Origin: Clostridia bacterium
GTDB taxonomy: Bacteria > Bacillota > Clostridia > Christensenellales > Aristaeellaceae
Length of the DNA: 18,188 nt
Direction: 5' to 3'
Assembly: GCA_016297535.1 (NCBI GenBank)
Contig: JAEDGL010000037.1
Coordinates: 1 to 18,188 of the forward strand
In this document: positions 1-6,978 of the stretch, piece after piece
How the letters are laid out: the number at the start of each line of letters is the position of its first letter
Numbering within the stretch: position 1 is the first letter of the stretch
The notes under the pieces: model-generated
The model's database searches: none
The model's input: the letters and a program-made list of their open reading frames with translations, nothing else
Told to the model about the DNA's origin: nothing
Translations under genes and position numbers: made by a program

Positions 1-319
1 GGGTCTTGCGCAGCTTCAGACCGAAAGCCATGTTGTCGAACACGGTCATGTGGGGGTACAGAGCGTAGTTCTGGAAAACCATGGCGATGTCGCGATCCTT
101 GGGAGCCACGTCGTTTACCAGACGGTCGCCAATGTAGAGCTCGCCGCTGGAGATCTCTTCCAGACCGGCAACCATGCGCAGGGTGGTGGACTTACCGCAG
201 CCGGAGGGGCCGACCAGAACGATAAATTCCTTGTCTTCGATGTCCAGGCAGAAATCGCTGACAGCGGTCACATTGCCGGAGTAAACCTTATAGATGTGAT
301 TGAGGGATACGCTTGCCAT
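1..319 (-). CDS. ugpC: UgpC/MsmK-type sugar ABC transporter ATP-binding protein (5' part only)
   Basis: This is the ATPase of a CUT1-type carbohydrate importer; it would sit on the cytoplasmic face of paired permeases and hydrolyse ATP. Only the first 106 residues are inside the window; the gene runs off the left edge. The Walker A motif GPSGCGKST is at residues 37-45 and the Q-loop glutamine is at about 83 in VFQNYALYPHMTV, followed by the DNMAFGLKLRK stretch typical of the UgpC/MsmK/MsmX family. The ABC signature, Walker B and C-terminal regulatory domain lie outside. The ATG at 319 is preceded by AAGGAGG, and a promoter lies about 65 bases upstream, so it is probably transcribed alone. Members of this family often serve several importers. 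That makes it a candidate partner for the ATPase-less permeases at 14,077-15,984, though this is inference. The family call is firm; the substrate is unknown. Confidence 0.93.
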   Translation of the reverse strand, partial: MASVSLNHIYKVYSGNVTAVSDFCLDIEDKEFIVLVGPSGCGKSTTLRMVAGLEEISSGELYIGDRLVNDVAPKDRDIAMVFQNYALYPHMTVFDNMAFGLKLRKT

Positions 320-384
320 AGCAGACAGCCTCCTTAATTTGTATATGCCGCGTGCCGAATGACACCGACATTTGAACTGTCTGT

Positions 385-414
385 ATTATATCTTTTCTGC
401 GCCAAAAATGTAAT
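385..414 (-). promoter_or_regulatory. Sigma-A-type promoter for the UgpC-type ATPase gene
   Basis: On the minus strand, ATTACA (4 of 6 matches to the -35 consensus) is followed after 18 bases by a perfect TATAAT. The -10 lies 65 bases upstream of the ATPase start codon, and no gene lies between them. The perfect -10 and the absence of another upstream signal support the assignment; the -35 is imperfect. Confidence 0.65.
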
Positions 415-469
415 TGGCCGATTCCACCAAGATTGACCCCACTCTTTGTACAGGATGTACACTGCGGTC

Positions 470-499
470 AAAAACAAACCAGATGCATATTCCTGTTTG
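470..499 (-). terminator. Probable rho-independent terminator after the MFP-permease pair
   Basis: Fourteen bases past the permease stop codon the minus strand can form CAAACAG / CTGGTTTG, a seven-pair stem with one bulged base and a 10-base loop, followed directly by TTTTT. The stem is AT-rich and bulged, so it is weaker than the terminator at 2,677-2,707. Its position between the permease and the next promoter fits a terminator. Confidence 0.45.
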
Positions 500-512
500 T
501 GCACGGATTTGG

Positions 513-1646
513 CTACTCCTCCTTCAGCGCGTCCACGCAGGTAAGGAGGGATGCGCGAAAGGCAGGCAGCACGCCAAAAAGCAATCCCGTACCCATTGCG
601 CAGGCAAACACCACTGCGCAGTCGCTCAGGCTTGCCCTGGCAGCCAGCTCAATGCTCCTTCCCGCCGCGTCAATCAGACCGAGTCCCAGAAAAATGCCCA
701 AAACGCCTCCGATTACAGCATAAACCAGTGCCTCCGACAAAAACAGCGCGCAAATCTGCACAGGCGTTGTACCCATGGATTTCATCACGCCGATCTCCCT
801 TCTGCGTTCCCGAACGCTGACAAGCAGTATATTCATCACGCCGATTCCGCCCACCAGAATACACACCATCGCCACCCATTTGAGTACGTTGACAAAGGTA
901 AGAATCACGCTTGAAGCCGCTTCCATCTGGATCTGCAGGGTTGTTGCGTCCACGTCTACGCCCCGCAGGCCAAGCGCCTGCACCGCCAGCCTCTGCGCCC
1001 TTTCCAGCGATACATTTTCGGGTGCTCTGAGCTGGACTTCGTGGATGATCCCGTGCGTTATGGCACATGCTGCATCAATGGGAAGAACGACAGAGCTTTC
1101 GAGCGGCACGCTCGTTAGCCCCTGGCTTGCCGCGATCACACCGCAAACCTCGTAGCTTTTTTTCGACAGGGTAACAACATCACCCGCTGAAATATTCATC
1201 TGACTGGCAAGCTCCTCCCCGATCAGCACTGGAGGCTGCGTCTGCTGCCATTCCAGCGGCCAGAGCATTCGGCCTTCGGGCAGCAATGCGTCCAGCAGAT
1301 ATTTGCGATCGCAGCCGATGGCCACCACCGGGGCGGTTTGACCGTCTCCGGTTCTCAGATTGAATGGCAGATACACCAGCTCATCCGTTTCTGCCCCGGT
1401 GGTTTGGGTTAGCCAATCCCCCGTTCCACGCGTCAGATAGCTGCCGTCAGCCGCCGTAAGCCAGATCCTGTCGATACTCAGACGCCCCATCTCGTTTTGC
1501 ACCTGCATTTTGCCCGCCTCTCCCAGCGTAAGCACCGCCAGAATGGCGCCAACGCCAATGGAAAAGCCAAGCACCGTCAGCATAGAGCGAACGGGCGACG
1601 AAAACACGTTAAGCAGACTCAGCTTCCACAAATCAAACCTTTTCAC
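513..1646 (-). CDS. MacB/FtsX-family ABC transporter permease
   Basis: A 377-residue membrane protein of the type VII (MacB/FtsX-like) ABC permease family. These couple cytoplasmic ATP hydrolysis to efflux, or to mechanical signalling, with a membrane-fusion partner. The first membrane helix is at about residues 18-40. A large extracytoplasmic domain follows, then three helices in the last third. The coupling segment just after the second helix, GIGVMNILLVSVRERRREIG, is the family hallmark, and the C-terminus ends in the usual ALKEE-like tail. I place the start at GTG 1,646: its GTGA overlaps the stop of the upstream membrane-fusion gene by four bases, and the family N-terminus begins there. 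A longer reading to 1,754 would add a basic, non-family extension. No ATPase gene accompanies it in the window, although MacB-type permeases need one. Substrate is unknown. Confidence 0.88.
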   Translation of the reverse strand: MKRFDLWKLSLLNVFSSPVRSMLTVLGFSIGVGAILAVLTLGEAGKMQVQNEMGRLSIDRIWLTAADGSYLTRGTGDWLTQTTGAETDELVYLPFNLRTGDGQTAPVVAIGCDRKYLLDALLPEGRMLWPLEWQQTQPPVLIGEELASQMNISAGDVVTLSKKSYEVCGVIAASQGLTSVPLESSVVLPIDAACAITHGIIHEVQLRAPENVSLERAQRLAVQALGLRGVDVDATTLQIQMEAASSVILTFVNVLKWVAMVCILVGGIGVMNILLVSVRERRREIGVMKSMGTTPVQICALFLSEALVYAVIGGVLGIFLGLGLIDAAGRSIELAARASLSDCAVVFACAMGTGLLFGVLPAFRASLLTCVDALKEE

Positions 1647-2614
1647 TTTTCCACCTGCACGAGCATTCCGTTTTTTAGATGATAGGTTTCCGGATGAAGA
1701 ACCACCCTTTGCTCCACCCAGCTTGGTTCCGCGCTGGCGCAAAAGCGGTTGCATTCTCCAAGCACAATTTCGCGGTGGTACGCTCTCCCTTTCTCAACTA
1801 CCCACACCATGCCGTCCGCATCAACCGCAGCGATCGGGATCAACGCCCCCTCTGACTGCATTCCTGCAATCAGCTCCACCTCGACGGTTTCTCCGTTGCA
1901 AAAGCCGTCAAGACCGGCTTCATCCCCTGCCTCAAAGCACAGCGTAAGCATGCCGTTATCATCCACCGGCGAGATTTTCGACAGGACAAGAGGAATCTGC
2001 TGCGATCCATTACGGGCGACTGCCGCAGCTCCCAGCGACAGCTCTGGAACGTCTGCGGCAAAAACCGAGGCGGCAATCTGCATATCACACCCTCGCGTTA
2101 TGCCCAGCAGGGTCTTTTCCGCCGCATACTCCCCCTCCTGAACATAAACCGCTTCCAGCACGCCGTCGGTCGCTGCCCGGATATGGGACGCGTTGATGCT
2201 GGCCAGCAGCTGGGTTTCACGGCTTTGCCATTCCAACTGGTTTTGCAGGGTCAGGGCGGTTACGGCTCCGTCAAGCCGGCGCAGGGCTGTTTCGTAGGCA
2301 TGGCGCATTTCATACAGGGCGGAAAGCGCCTGCTCCTCTGCCTGTGTATCCATTTGAAAAAGAAGCTCTCCACGCTGCACCGGTTGTCCCACCCTGGCGT
2401 AAACCCGGCTGATGACGCCGCTTTTGAGGCTGATGCAGGGCTGCTCCTGCCGGTAGCGTGCCATACCATTGATCAGCACACTTTGGATCAGTTCCCCGCT
2501 TTGAACGACAGCCGTCTCCACCTTTGGATTGCCCGATACGGGCCACACGATCATCAGCACAGCCGTCAGCACGCTGCCACCCAGCATCAGCAGCGCCTTT
2601 TTCCCTTTTCGCAT
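1643..2614 (-). CDS. HlyD/MacA-like membrane-fusion (periplasmic adaptor) protein
   Basis: A 323-residue adaptor of the RND/HlyD family that would work with the permease encoded immediately downstream. It has an N-terminal membrane anchor at about residues 7-26. Next come a split biotinyl/lipoyl-like domain, whose halves are about 61-89 (ISLKSGVISRVYARVGQPV...) and about 145-175 (DGVLEAVYVQEGEYAAE...), a short helical hairpin between them at about 90-140, and a beta-barrel C-terminal part. The hairpin is much shorter than in E. coli MacA, as expected where there is no outer-membrane channel to reach. The ATG follows a GGGGAGGG ribosome site. Its stop overlaps the GTG start of the permease, so the two are translationally coupled. 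Upstream lies a strong terminator, so the pair needs its own promoter; I see only a weak TTGATT candidate near 2,670. Substrate cannot be inferred. Confidence 0.85.
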   Translation of the reverse strand: MRKGKKALLMLGGSVLTAVLMIVWPVSGNPKVETAVVQSGELIQSVLINGMARYRQEQPCISLKSGVISRVYARVGQPVQRGELLFQMDTQAEEQALSALYEMRHAYETALRRLDGAVTALTLQNQLEWQSRETQLLASINASHIRAATDGVLEAVYVQEGEYAAEKTLLGITRGCDMQIAASVFAADVPELSLGAAAVARNGSQQIPLVLSKISPVDDNGMLTLCFEAGDEAGLDGFCNGETVEVELIAGMQSEGALIPIAAVDADGMVWVVEKGRAYHREIVLGECNRFCASAEPSWVEQRVVLHPETYHLKNGMLVQVEK

Positions 2615-2676
2615 GCCATCCCTCCCCTGCTGCTACTGCCCTATTCTGAACCGCACAAGGGGAAATCAACCATGGC

Positions 2677-2707
2677 AAAAAACGCCGGTGCAGCTTCTGC
2701 ACCGGCG
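2677..2707 (-). terminator. Strong rho-independent terminator of the iorA-to-coiled-coil operon
   Basis: On the minus strand, CGCCGGTGCAG, loop AAG and CTGCACCGGCG form a perfect 11-pair GC-rich stem, followed at once by six T residues. It begins 17 bases after the stop of the coiled-coil gene, and it cleanly separates the long operon from the membrane-fusion/permease pair. Confidence 0.93.
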
Positions 2708-2723
2708 CTTTGTTGTGTAATGA

Positions 2724-3365
2724 TCAGCGCATTCCCATGCTCTGATCGATTTGCTGGCGGGTCATGCGAATATCCGTGAGCTTCTCGCTAATATTGCGAT
2801 CCAGCTGCATCAGCATTTCATCAATATGCTGGTAGACATCGGTATACAGCTTCTCGATTTCCTCCCGCGTGGATTGGCGCAGATCCTCCGCCTCCATGTT
2901 GGCACGGGCGGTAATCTCCTGCTCGCTCACCAGCTGGCGGGCGCGGTTTTCGGCATCCGCCACCATGCGGGCAGCCTGCTCCTGCGCCTCGCGCAGCATG
3001 GTGTTGGCCTGCTGCTGCGCCTTGTGTATCGTCTCGTTAGCCTGCTGCTGCGCCTGCGCAACCATTTGCTGCGCCTGGTTCTGTGCATCGCTTACATACT
3101 GATTGGCTCGCATGGTTGCGTTCTGCTTGGTCTGCTCGGCGCGCTCGTTGGCCTCGGTAATAATGCTGATCTGGTTTTTCACCACGCCCTCACACTCCGC
3201 AAAGGCTGTGGGCAAATCGGCTTCCAGCGCGCCCGCAATGGACATGATGCGCTCTCGGTCAACAATGCACATGGTGTTGCTCAGCGGCATGCGCTTGGCG
3301 GTGGTCATGGCTTCCTGCAGATCATTCAGGTTTTTGCGAAAAGCAGAAATGGTATCCTGTTGCAA
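2724..3365 (-). CDS. Hendecad-repeat coiled-coil protein, DivIVA/ATP-synthase-b-like, next to coaD
   Basis: A 213-residue soluble protein of unknown function with no signal peptide or membrane helix. Residues about 70-170 are almost entirely helical, charged and rich in Ala and Gln. Within them, residues 85-150 are six consecutive 11-residue units (MRANQYVSDAQ, NQAQQMVAQAQ, QQANETIHKAQ, QQANTMLREAQ, EQAARMVADAE, NRARQLVSEQE), a hendecad coiled-coil pattern with Ala at the third position. The C-terminal part (about 168-208) is a second helical stretch. Automatic annotation of such proteins tends to say DivIVA-like or ATPase, and similar proteins are known beside coaD in Clostridia (recalled, not searched). 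The start is TTG at 3,365: AAGGAGG lies eight bases upstream and overlaps the coaD stop, whereas no ATG has a comparable site. It is the last gene before the terminator. A structural or scaffold role is inference only. Confidence 0.8.
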   Translation of the reverse strand: MQQDTISAFRKNLNDLQEAMTTAKRMPLSNTMCIVDRERIMSIAGALEADLPTAFAECEGVVKNQISIITEANERAEQTKQNATMRANQYVSDAQNQAQQMVAQAQQQANETIHKAQQQANTMLREAQEQAARMVADAENRARQLVSEQEITARANMEAEDLRQSTREEIEKLYTDVYQHIDEMLMQLDRNISEKLTDIRMTRQQIDQSMGMR

Positions 3366-3373
3366 GATGATTT

Positions 3374-3380
3374 CCTCCTT
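3374..3380 (-). promoter_or_regulatory. Ribosome-binding site fixing a TTG start
   Basis: A perfect AAGGAGG on the minus strand shares bases with the coaD TAA stop codon and lies eight bases from TTG 3,365. This placement sets the coiled-coil gene's start and suggests translational coupling to coaD. Confidence 0.75.
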
Positions 3381-3876
3381 AACGTTTGGGCTGAGGTTTG
3401 AGCAGCCGGGCTACCTCCTGTGCGATGGAAGCGGGTACATAGGGCGATACATCGCCGCCAAACATACCGATTTCCCGTACCGCGCTGGAGCTGATATGAG
3501 TATGCTCGGGTTTGGCAGCAAGAAACAGCGTTTCCACTCCAGGAGCCATCTGCAGGTTGAACTGCGCCATCTGGCACTCGGTTTCAAAATCCCTGGCGGT
3601 GCGCAGGCCGCGAAGCACTACCCTGGCGTTTCGCGCGTTCATATAATCCACCAGCAGCCCCTCAAAATGATCGAAGCTGACATTGGGCACATGAGCGCAC
3701 GCCTTTGCAAGCAGCTCCATGCGCTTTTCCACCGTAAAACGGCCCTGCTTGGCGGGGTTGTGCAATACAGCCACCACCACCTCGTCGTACAGTCTGGAAG
3801 CACGCTCGATCAAATCCAGATGTCCAATGGTAACAGGGTCAAAGCTGCCGGGAAAAACGCAAAGTTTTTCCGACAC
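3379..3876 (-). CDS. coaD: Phosphopantetheine adenylyltransferase
   Basis: Transfers AMP from ATP to 4'-phosphopantetheine, giving dephospho-CoA, the penultimate step of coenzyme A synthesis in the cytoplasm. The nucleotidyltransferase signature CVFPGSFDPVTIGH, containing the TxGH motif, lies at the N-terminus. VVLRGLRTARDFETECQMA and the ISSSAVREI motif towards the end are typical of CoaD. Length is about 165 residues, normal for the family. Two GTG starts compete. GTG 3,885 overlaps the rsmD stop as GTGA, but AAAGGGG is only one base away from it. GTG 3,876 has AGGGGAG eight to nine bases upstream and gives the more usual N-terminus, so I use 3,876 (the longer form adds three residues). rsmD followed by coaD is a widely conserved gene pair in Firmicutes, which supports both calls. 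Confidence 0.96.
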   Translation of the reverse strand: MSEKLCVFPGSFDPVTIGHLDLIERASRLYDEVVVAVLHNPAKQGRFTVEKRMELLAKACAHVPNVSFDHFEGLLVDYMNARNARVVLRGLRTARDFETECQMAQFNLQMAPGVETLFLAAKPEHTHISSSAVREIGMFGGDVSPYVPASIAQEVARLLKPQPKR

Positions 3877-3881
3877 GTTTT

Positions 3882-4451
3882 TCACTCCCCTTTCGGCTGG
3901 CCGCTATACAGATAAAAATGAATCTGCGTATCGGCATAGGTGCGCTCCTTCCACAGTGCAAACCGCTCGTCCGGATAGCCAAAATCGCCGGTGCGGTGCT
4001 CCAACACCAGCATGCAATCCGGCGCAAGCAGAGAAGCATCTGCCAGCGCAGCGCATATTTCGCCAAGCTCCGTCATGCGGTACGGCGGATCCAGAAACAC
4101 CAGGTCAAAGGCCGTTTCACCCGCATCCTTCATCTGCGCGACCGCCTGACGCCAGTCGCATTTGAGAAGGCGCGAGCGTTCGCCATAGCGTAGCTTGTCT
4201 ACATTGCGGCGAATGCAGGAGGCCGCCTCGCGATCCATATCCACCATTACGGCGAAGCTTGCTCCGCGGCTGAGCGCCTCCAGGGCAAGGTTGCCGCTGC
4301 CCGAAAACAAATCCAGCACATGTGCATCGGGTACATAGGCCTGAATGATGTTGAACAGCGACTCCTTTACCTTGGCCTGGGTGGGACGGGTATCCATGCC
4401 TTTGGGGGCAAACAGCTGTGCGCCGCGGCGCTCTCCGGCAATGATATGCAT
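3882..4451 (-). CDS. rsmD: 16S rRNA (guanine(966)-N(2))-methyltransferase
   Basis: Methylates G966 of 16S rRNA (E. coli numbering) using S-adenosylmethionine during small-subunit assembly. The 189-residue protein has the expected features: an N-terminal RxxAG-like segment (HIIAGERRG), the RPTQAKVKESLFNII block, the SAM-binding motif I DLFSGSGNLALEALSRGA at residues 47-64, and the catalytic DPPY motif at 121-124. ATG 4,451 starts three bases after the TAA of the upstream membrane-protein gene, so the ribosome site (GGTG) lies inside that gene's end. Its own TGA overlaps a possible coaD start. Conserved pairing with coaD makes the assignment secure. Confidence 0.96.
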   Translation of the reverse strand: MHIIAGERRGAQLFAPKGMDTRPTQAKVKESLFNIIQAYVPDAHVLDLFSGSGNLALEALSRGASFAVMVDMDREAASCIRRNVDKLRYGERSRLLKCDWRQAVAQMKDAGETAFDLVFLDPPYRMTELGEICAALADASLLAPDCMLVLEHRTGDFGYPDERFALWKERTYADTQIHFYLYSGQPKGE

Positions 4452-4454
4452 AGC

Positions 4455-5297
4455 TTACACCAGCTGTTCCGGCCCTTTGGAGCGCTGCTGTTGCTGGCGC
4501 TGACGCTTTTTGCGGGCCTTGGCTTCGCGCTTTTTCTTGCGTTCGTCGCCCATTTTGATGCCGGTGTTTACCTGATCACGAAGCCGCTGTCCGCCCATGT
4601 AGCCAAAGGCATAGCCCATGGGCGACACCAGCACCAGCAGGGGGCTCAGGCGTTCCACAAGCAATACCGCATTCATGTCAATACCGGCAGCAATGTTTAC
4701 AAAGGGCATAATCATTGCACGGTCTGCAATGCGCATCACGCCCTCAATCCCCAGCTCACTGCCTGCGCCGTAATAGTTGAGGCCGGTTGCAAATTCCGTC
4801 TGGTTCATCAGGCTATCCGTCCAAGAGGGCAGAATGCCCAGGCTGTAATACACAGGCCTGGCCACAAAGGCAAACACCAGTGCAAACAGCGCAAACGGAG
4901 CCGCGCCAACCAGCGCGGCAAAGAAGCCCTTCATGGGATGAAAGCTGCGTTCGCAATCCTCCTGAGACACGCTGTAACCGTTCTGCCTGCGGCCATAGAT
5001 GATTTCACCGTAGGCCGCATCGCTCTCCCCCTGATTGAGGCCGTTCATATACTGATAGTAGGTTACGCCGCCCACAATGGTAACACACATCAGAATCCGT
5101 CCCCACATGGCATCAAAGCCAAGCAGGACGCAGCCAAGCAGGTAAATGGCTGTGGTGGCGACCACGGACAGAAAGCGCTTGAACGCCATTTTTTGGGCGT
5201 CCCTGCCGTGCCAGGAACCGGGGATAATGGGCTTCTTGACAATTTCGATGGGTTTGTTGCGTTTTGCTTTGTTCTGCATTCTGGTTTCCCTTTCCAT
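4455..5297 (-). CDS. Unrecognised multi-pass membrane protein with polybasic C-terminal tail
   Basis: I do not recognise this 280-residue protein. It has a basic N-terminus, hydrophobic segments at about residues 42-60, 63-82, 124-147 and 192-232 (four to five membrane passes), and a C-terminal tail (about 249-275) dominated by Lys, Arg and Gln, starting DERKKKREAKARKKRQRQQQQ. The tail would face the cytoplasm if there are four passes, and could bind RNA, DNA or acidic lipids. It sits between alr and rsmD, separated from rsmD by three bases, so it is co-transcribed with conserved housekeeping genes. The start is uncertain: ATG 5,297 has only a weak GGATGGGA, while ATG 5,279 (six residues shorter) has AAAGGG eight bases upstream and is at least as likely. 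No catalytic motif is visible. Confidence 0.78.
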   Translation of the reverse strand: MERETRMQNKAKRNKPIEIVKKPIIPGSWHGRDAQKMAFKRFLSVVATTAIYLLGCVLLGFDAMWGRILMCVTIVGGVTYYQYMNGLNQGESDAAYGEIIYGRRQNGYSVSQEDCERSFHPMKGFFAALVGAAPFALFALVFAFVARPVYYSLGILPSWTDSLMNQTEFATGLNYYGAGSELGIEGVMRIADRAMIMPFVNIAAGIDMNAVLLVERLSPLLVLVSPMGYAFGYMGGQRLRDQVNTGIKMGDERKKKREAKARKKRQRQQQQRSKGPEQLV

Positions 5298-5341
5298 TTC
5301 CCATCCGAGGGTTATTCTGACAAAACTGTGTAAAAATATAC

Positions 5342-6457
5342 TCAGCGGCCTGCATACAAACGGGGTACGCGCGGCGCGATGGAGAGCAGCACCTCGTAGC
5401 TGATGGTATCCGCCCAGCGGGCAATCTCCTCCGCGTTGATTTCCTCATCGCCCTGACGGCCCAGCAAAACCACCTCGTCCCCCACGGCCACGTCGGGTAT
5501 TTCCGTAACATCCACCATGGTCTGATCCATACACACGCGTCCCAGAATGGGTGCGCGCTTTCCGCGAATCAGCATCATCCCGCCATGGGAGCAGGCGCGA
5601 TGATAGCCGTCTCCGTAGCCCACCGCCACGGTTGCCACCCGCGTTTCCTGCGATGCCGTAAAGTCGCAGCCGTAGCCGATGGATTCGCCCGCATGCACGG
5701 TTTTCACATGCACCACCTCTGTGCGCCAGCTCATCACCGTACGGAAGGGCAGCTGCGTCGGTACGGGCGGATAGCCGTAGAGCACGATGCCCGCACGCAC
5801 CATGTCAAAATCGTTGGTAGGCTGAAGCAGCGTAAGCGCGCTGTTGGCGGCATGGGAAGGAATGGTGGGATCGAAGCAGGCGCGAAGCTCGCGAAAGCGT
5901 TTAAGCTGCATGCGGGAATATTCGTTCAGGCTGCCGTCCGCCTCCGGCTCATCCGCCACGGCCAGATGCGTGTAAATCCCCGCCGGCTTCACATGCGGAC
6001 ACTCCGATAGCGCCGCGGCAACCGCCTGCGCCTCCTCCAGGGTGCGCAGGCCGATGCGGTTCATGCCGGTATCCAGCTTGATGTGCACCAGCGCGTTCTT
6101 TTGAAGCCGGACGGCTTCCTTTTCGAGCAGATGCACCATGTCCGGCGTAAACACCGTTTGCGAGAGCGAATGACGGATGGCCTCTGCGGCCGCGCGGGGC
6201 GTTGCCGCGCCCAGCACAAGAATTTCGCCTTCAATGCCGTTTTGGCGCAGCTGCACGCCTTCCTCCGCAATGGCAACCGCAAAATGACGTGCTCCAACCT
6301 CCGAAAACGCCTGCGCCGCCTCCACAATGCCATGGCCATAGCCATCCGCCTTGATTACGCACATAACCTGCACGGAGGAGGGCACATGGTTTTTGATCAG
6401 CCGGTAGTTGTTTCGCAGTGCCTCCAGATCAATGAGCACCCGGTTTTTTCTCAGCAT
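5342..6457 (-). CDS. alr: Alanine racemase (PLP-dependent)
   Basis: Interconverts L- and D-alanine, supplying D-alanine for peptidoglycan. The 371-residue length is normal. The pyridoxal-phosphate lysine is K36 in VIKADGYGHG. The catalytic tyrosine from the partner subunit is Y262 in SIGYGCDFTA. The RAGIVLYGYPP segment (221-231) and GRVCMDQTMVDVT (306-318) are diagnostic. The N-terminal TIM-barrel and C-terminal beta domain are both complete. ATG 6,457 lies 28 bases after the ACT gene, with AAGAAGGTCGGAG upstream. Sitting behind an indolepyruvate oxidoreductase cluster may simply reflect operon growth. A catabolic role for D/L-alanine is possible, but the wall-synthesis role is the default. 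Confidence 0.97.
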   Translation of the reverse strand: MLRKNRVLIDLEALRNNYRLIKNHVPSSVQVMCVIKADGYGHGIVEAAQAFSEVGARHFAVAIAEEGVQLRQNGIEGEILVLGAATPRAAAEAIRHSLSQTVFTPDMVHLLEKEAVRLQKNALVHIKLDTGMNRIGLRTLEEAQAVAAALSECPHVKPAGIYTHLAVADEPEADGSLNEYSRMQLKRFRELRACFDPTIPSHAANSALTLLQPTNDFDMVRAGIVLYGYPPVPTQLPFRTVMSWRTEVVHVKTVHAGESIGYGCDFTASQETRVATVAVGYGDGYHRACSHGGMMLIRGKRAPILGRVCMDQTMVDVTEIPDVAVGDEVVLLGRQGDEEINAEEIARWADTISYEVLLSIAPRVPRLYAGR

Positions 6458-6485
6458 TCTCCGACCTTCTTACCCCAAATAATGA

Positions 6486-6917
6486 TTAGAGTGTATGGAG
6501 CTCCTCATGGGAAACCAAACCGATTCCCGCCTGTGCAAGAACCCGTTCGGCCTCATCAAGCGGATGGACGCGGAAGATGATCAGCGACTGTCCGCCCGCG
6601 TTTCGCACAAAGCTGTACAGATACTCCACCGCGATGTTATGCTCTGCCAGCAGCTTCAGTACATCCGCCATGCCGCCCGGACGGTCGGCTACGCTAATGG
6701 CCAGCACCTCCGTAAGCTTTACGGTGTAGCCGTTTTGGGCAAGCACCTCCATCGCGCGCTCGTAATCCACCACAATGCCGCGCATGATGCCCATGGGGCC
6801 GCCATCCACCACGGACAGCGAAATCAAATCCAGATTATTGTCTCCAAGCACTCTGGTAAAATGCGCCAGACGGCCCGGCGTATTTTCATAGAAAACCGAA
6901 ATTTGCTTGACGGCCAA
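6486..6917 (-). CDS. Tandem ACT-domain protein linked to indolepyruvate oxidoreductase
   Basis: A 143-residue protein made almost entirely of two ACT domains, about residues 5-65 (QISVFYENTPGRLAHFTRVL) and 73-135 (AISVADRPGGMADVLKLLAE). ACT domains bind small ligands, usually amino acids, and the PGRL and PGGM turns are typical ligand-site positions. There is no attached enzyme domain, so it is probably a regulator or sensor. ACT proteins are common beside iorAB in anaerobes, which suggests an aromatic amino-acid ligand (inference). I start it at TTG 6,917 because AAGGAGG lies nine bases upstream. A longer in-frame reading to ATG 7,007 would add 30 residues of non-ACT sequence overlapping iorB and lacks a good ribosome site. 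The phenylacetate-CoA-ligase-like gene often found in such clusters is absent here. Confidence 0.87.
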   Translation of the reverse strand: MAVKQISVFYENTPGRLAHFTRVLGDNNLDLISLSVVDGGPMGIMRGIVVDYERAMEVLAQNGYTVKLTEVLAISVADRPGGMADVLKLLAEHNIAVEYLYSFVRNAGGQSLIIFRVHPLDEAERVLAQAGIGLVSHEELHTL

Positions 6918-6926
6918 AATACGGTT

Positions 6927-6933
6927 CCTCCTT
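6927..6933 (-). promoter_or_regulatory. Ribosome-binding site fixing the TTG start of the ACT gene
   Basis: AAGGAGG on the minus strand lies nine bases from TTG 6,917 and inside the longer alternative reading frame, which argues that translation begins after it. Confidence 0.75.
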
Positions 6934-6978
6934 TGGGTTTTTAGGGGTGGCAGCAGATCGCCCGCATGCGCTCCATGC

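Noticed and set aside
1647..1754. A longer N-terminus of the MacB-like permease from 1,754
   Set aside because: It would run back into the membrane-fusion gene, is basic and glycine-rich, and the family N-terminus begins right at the GTGA overlap.
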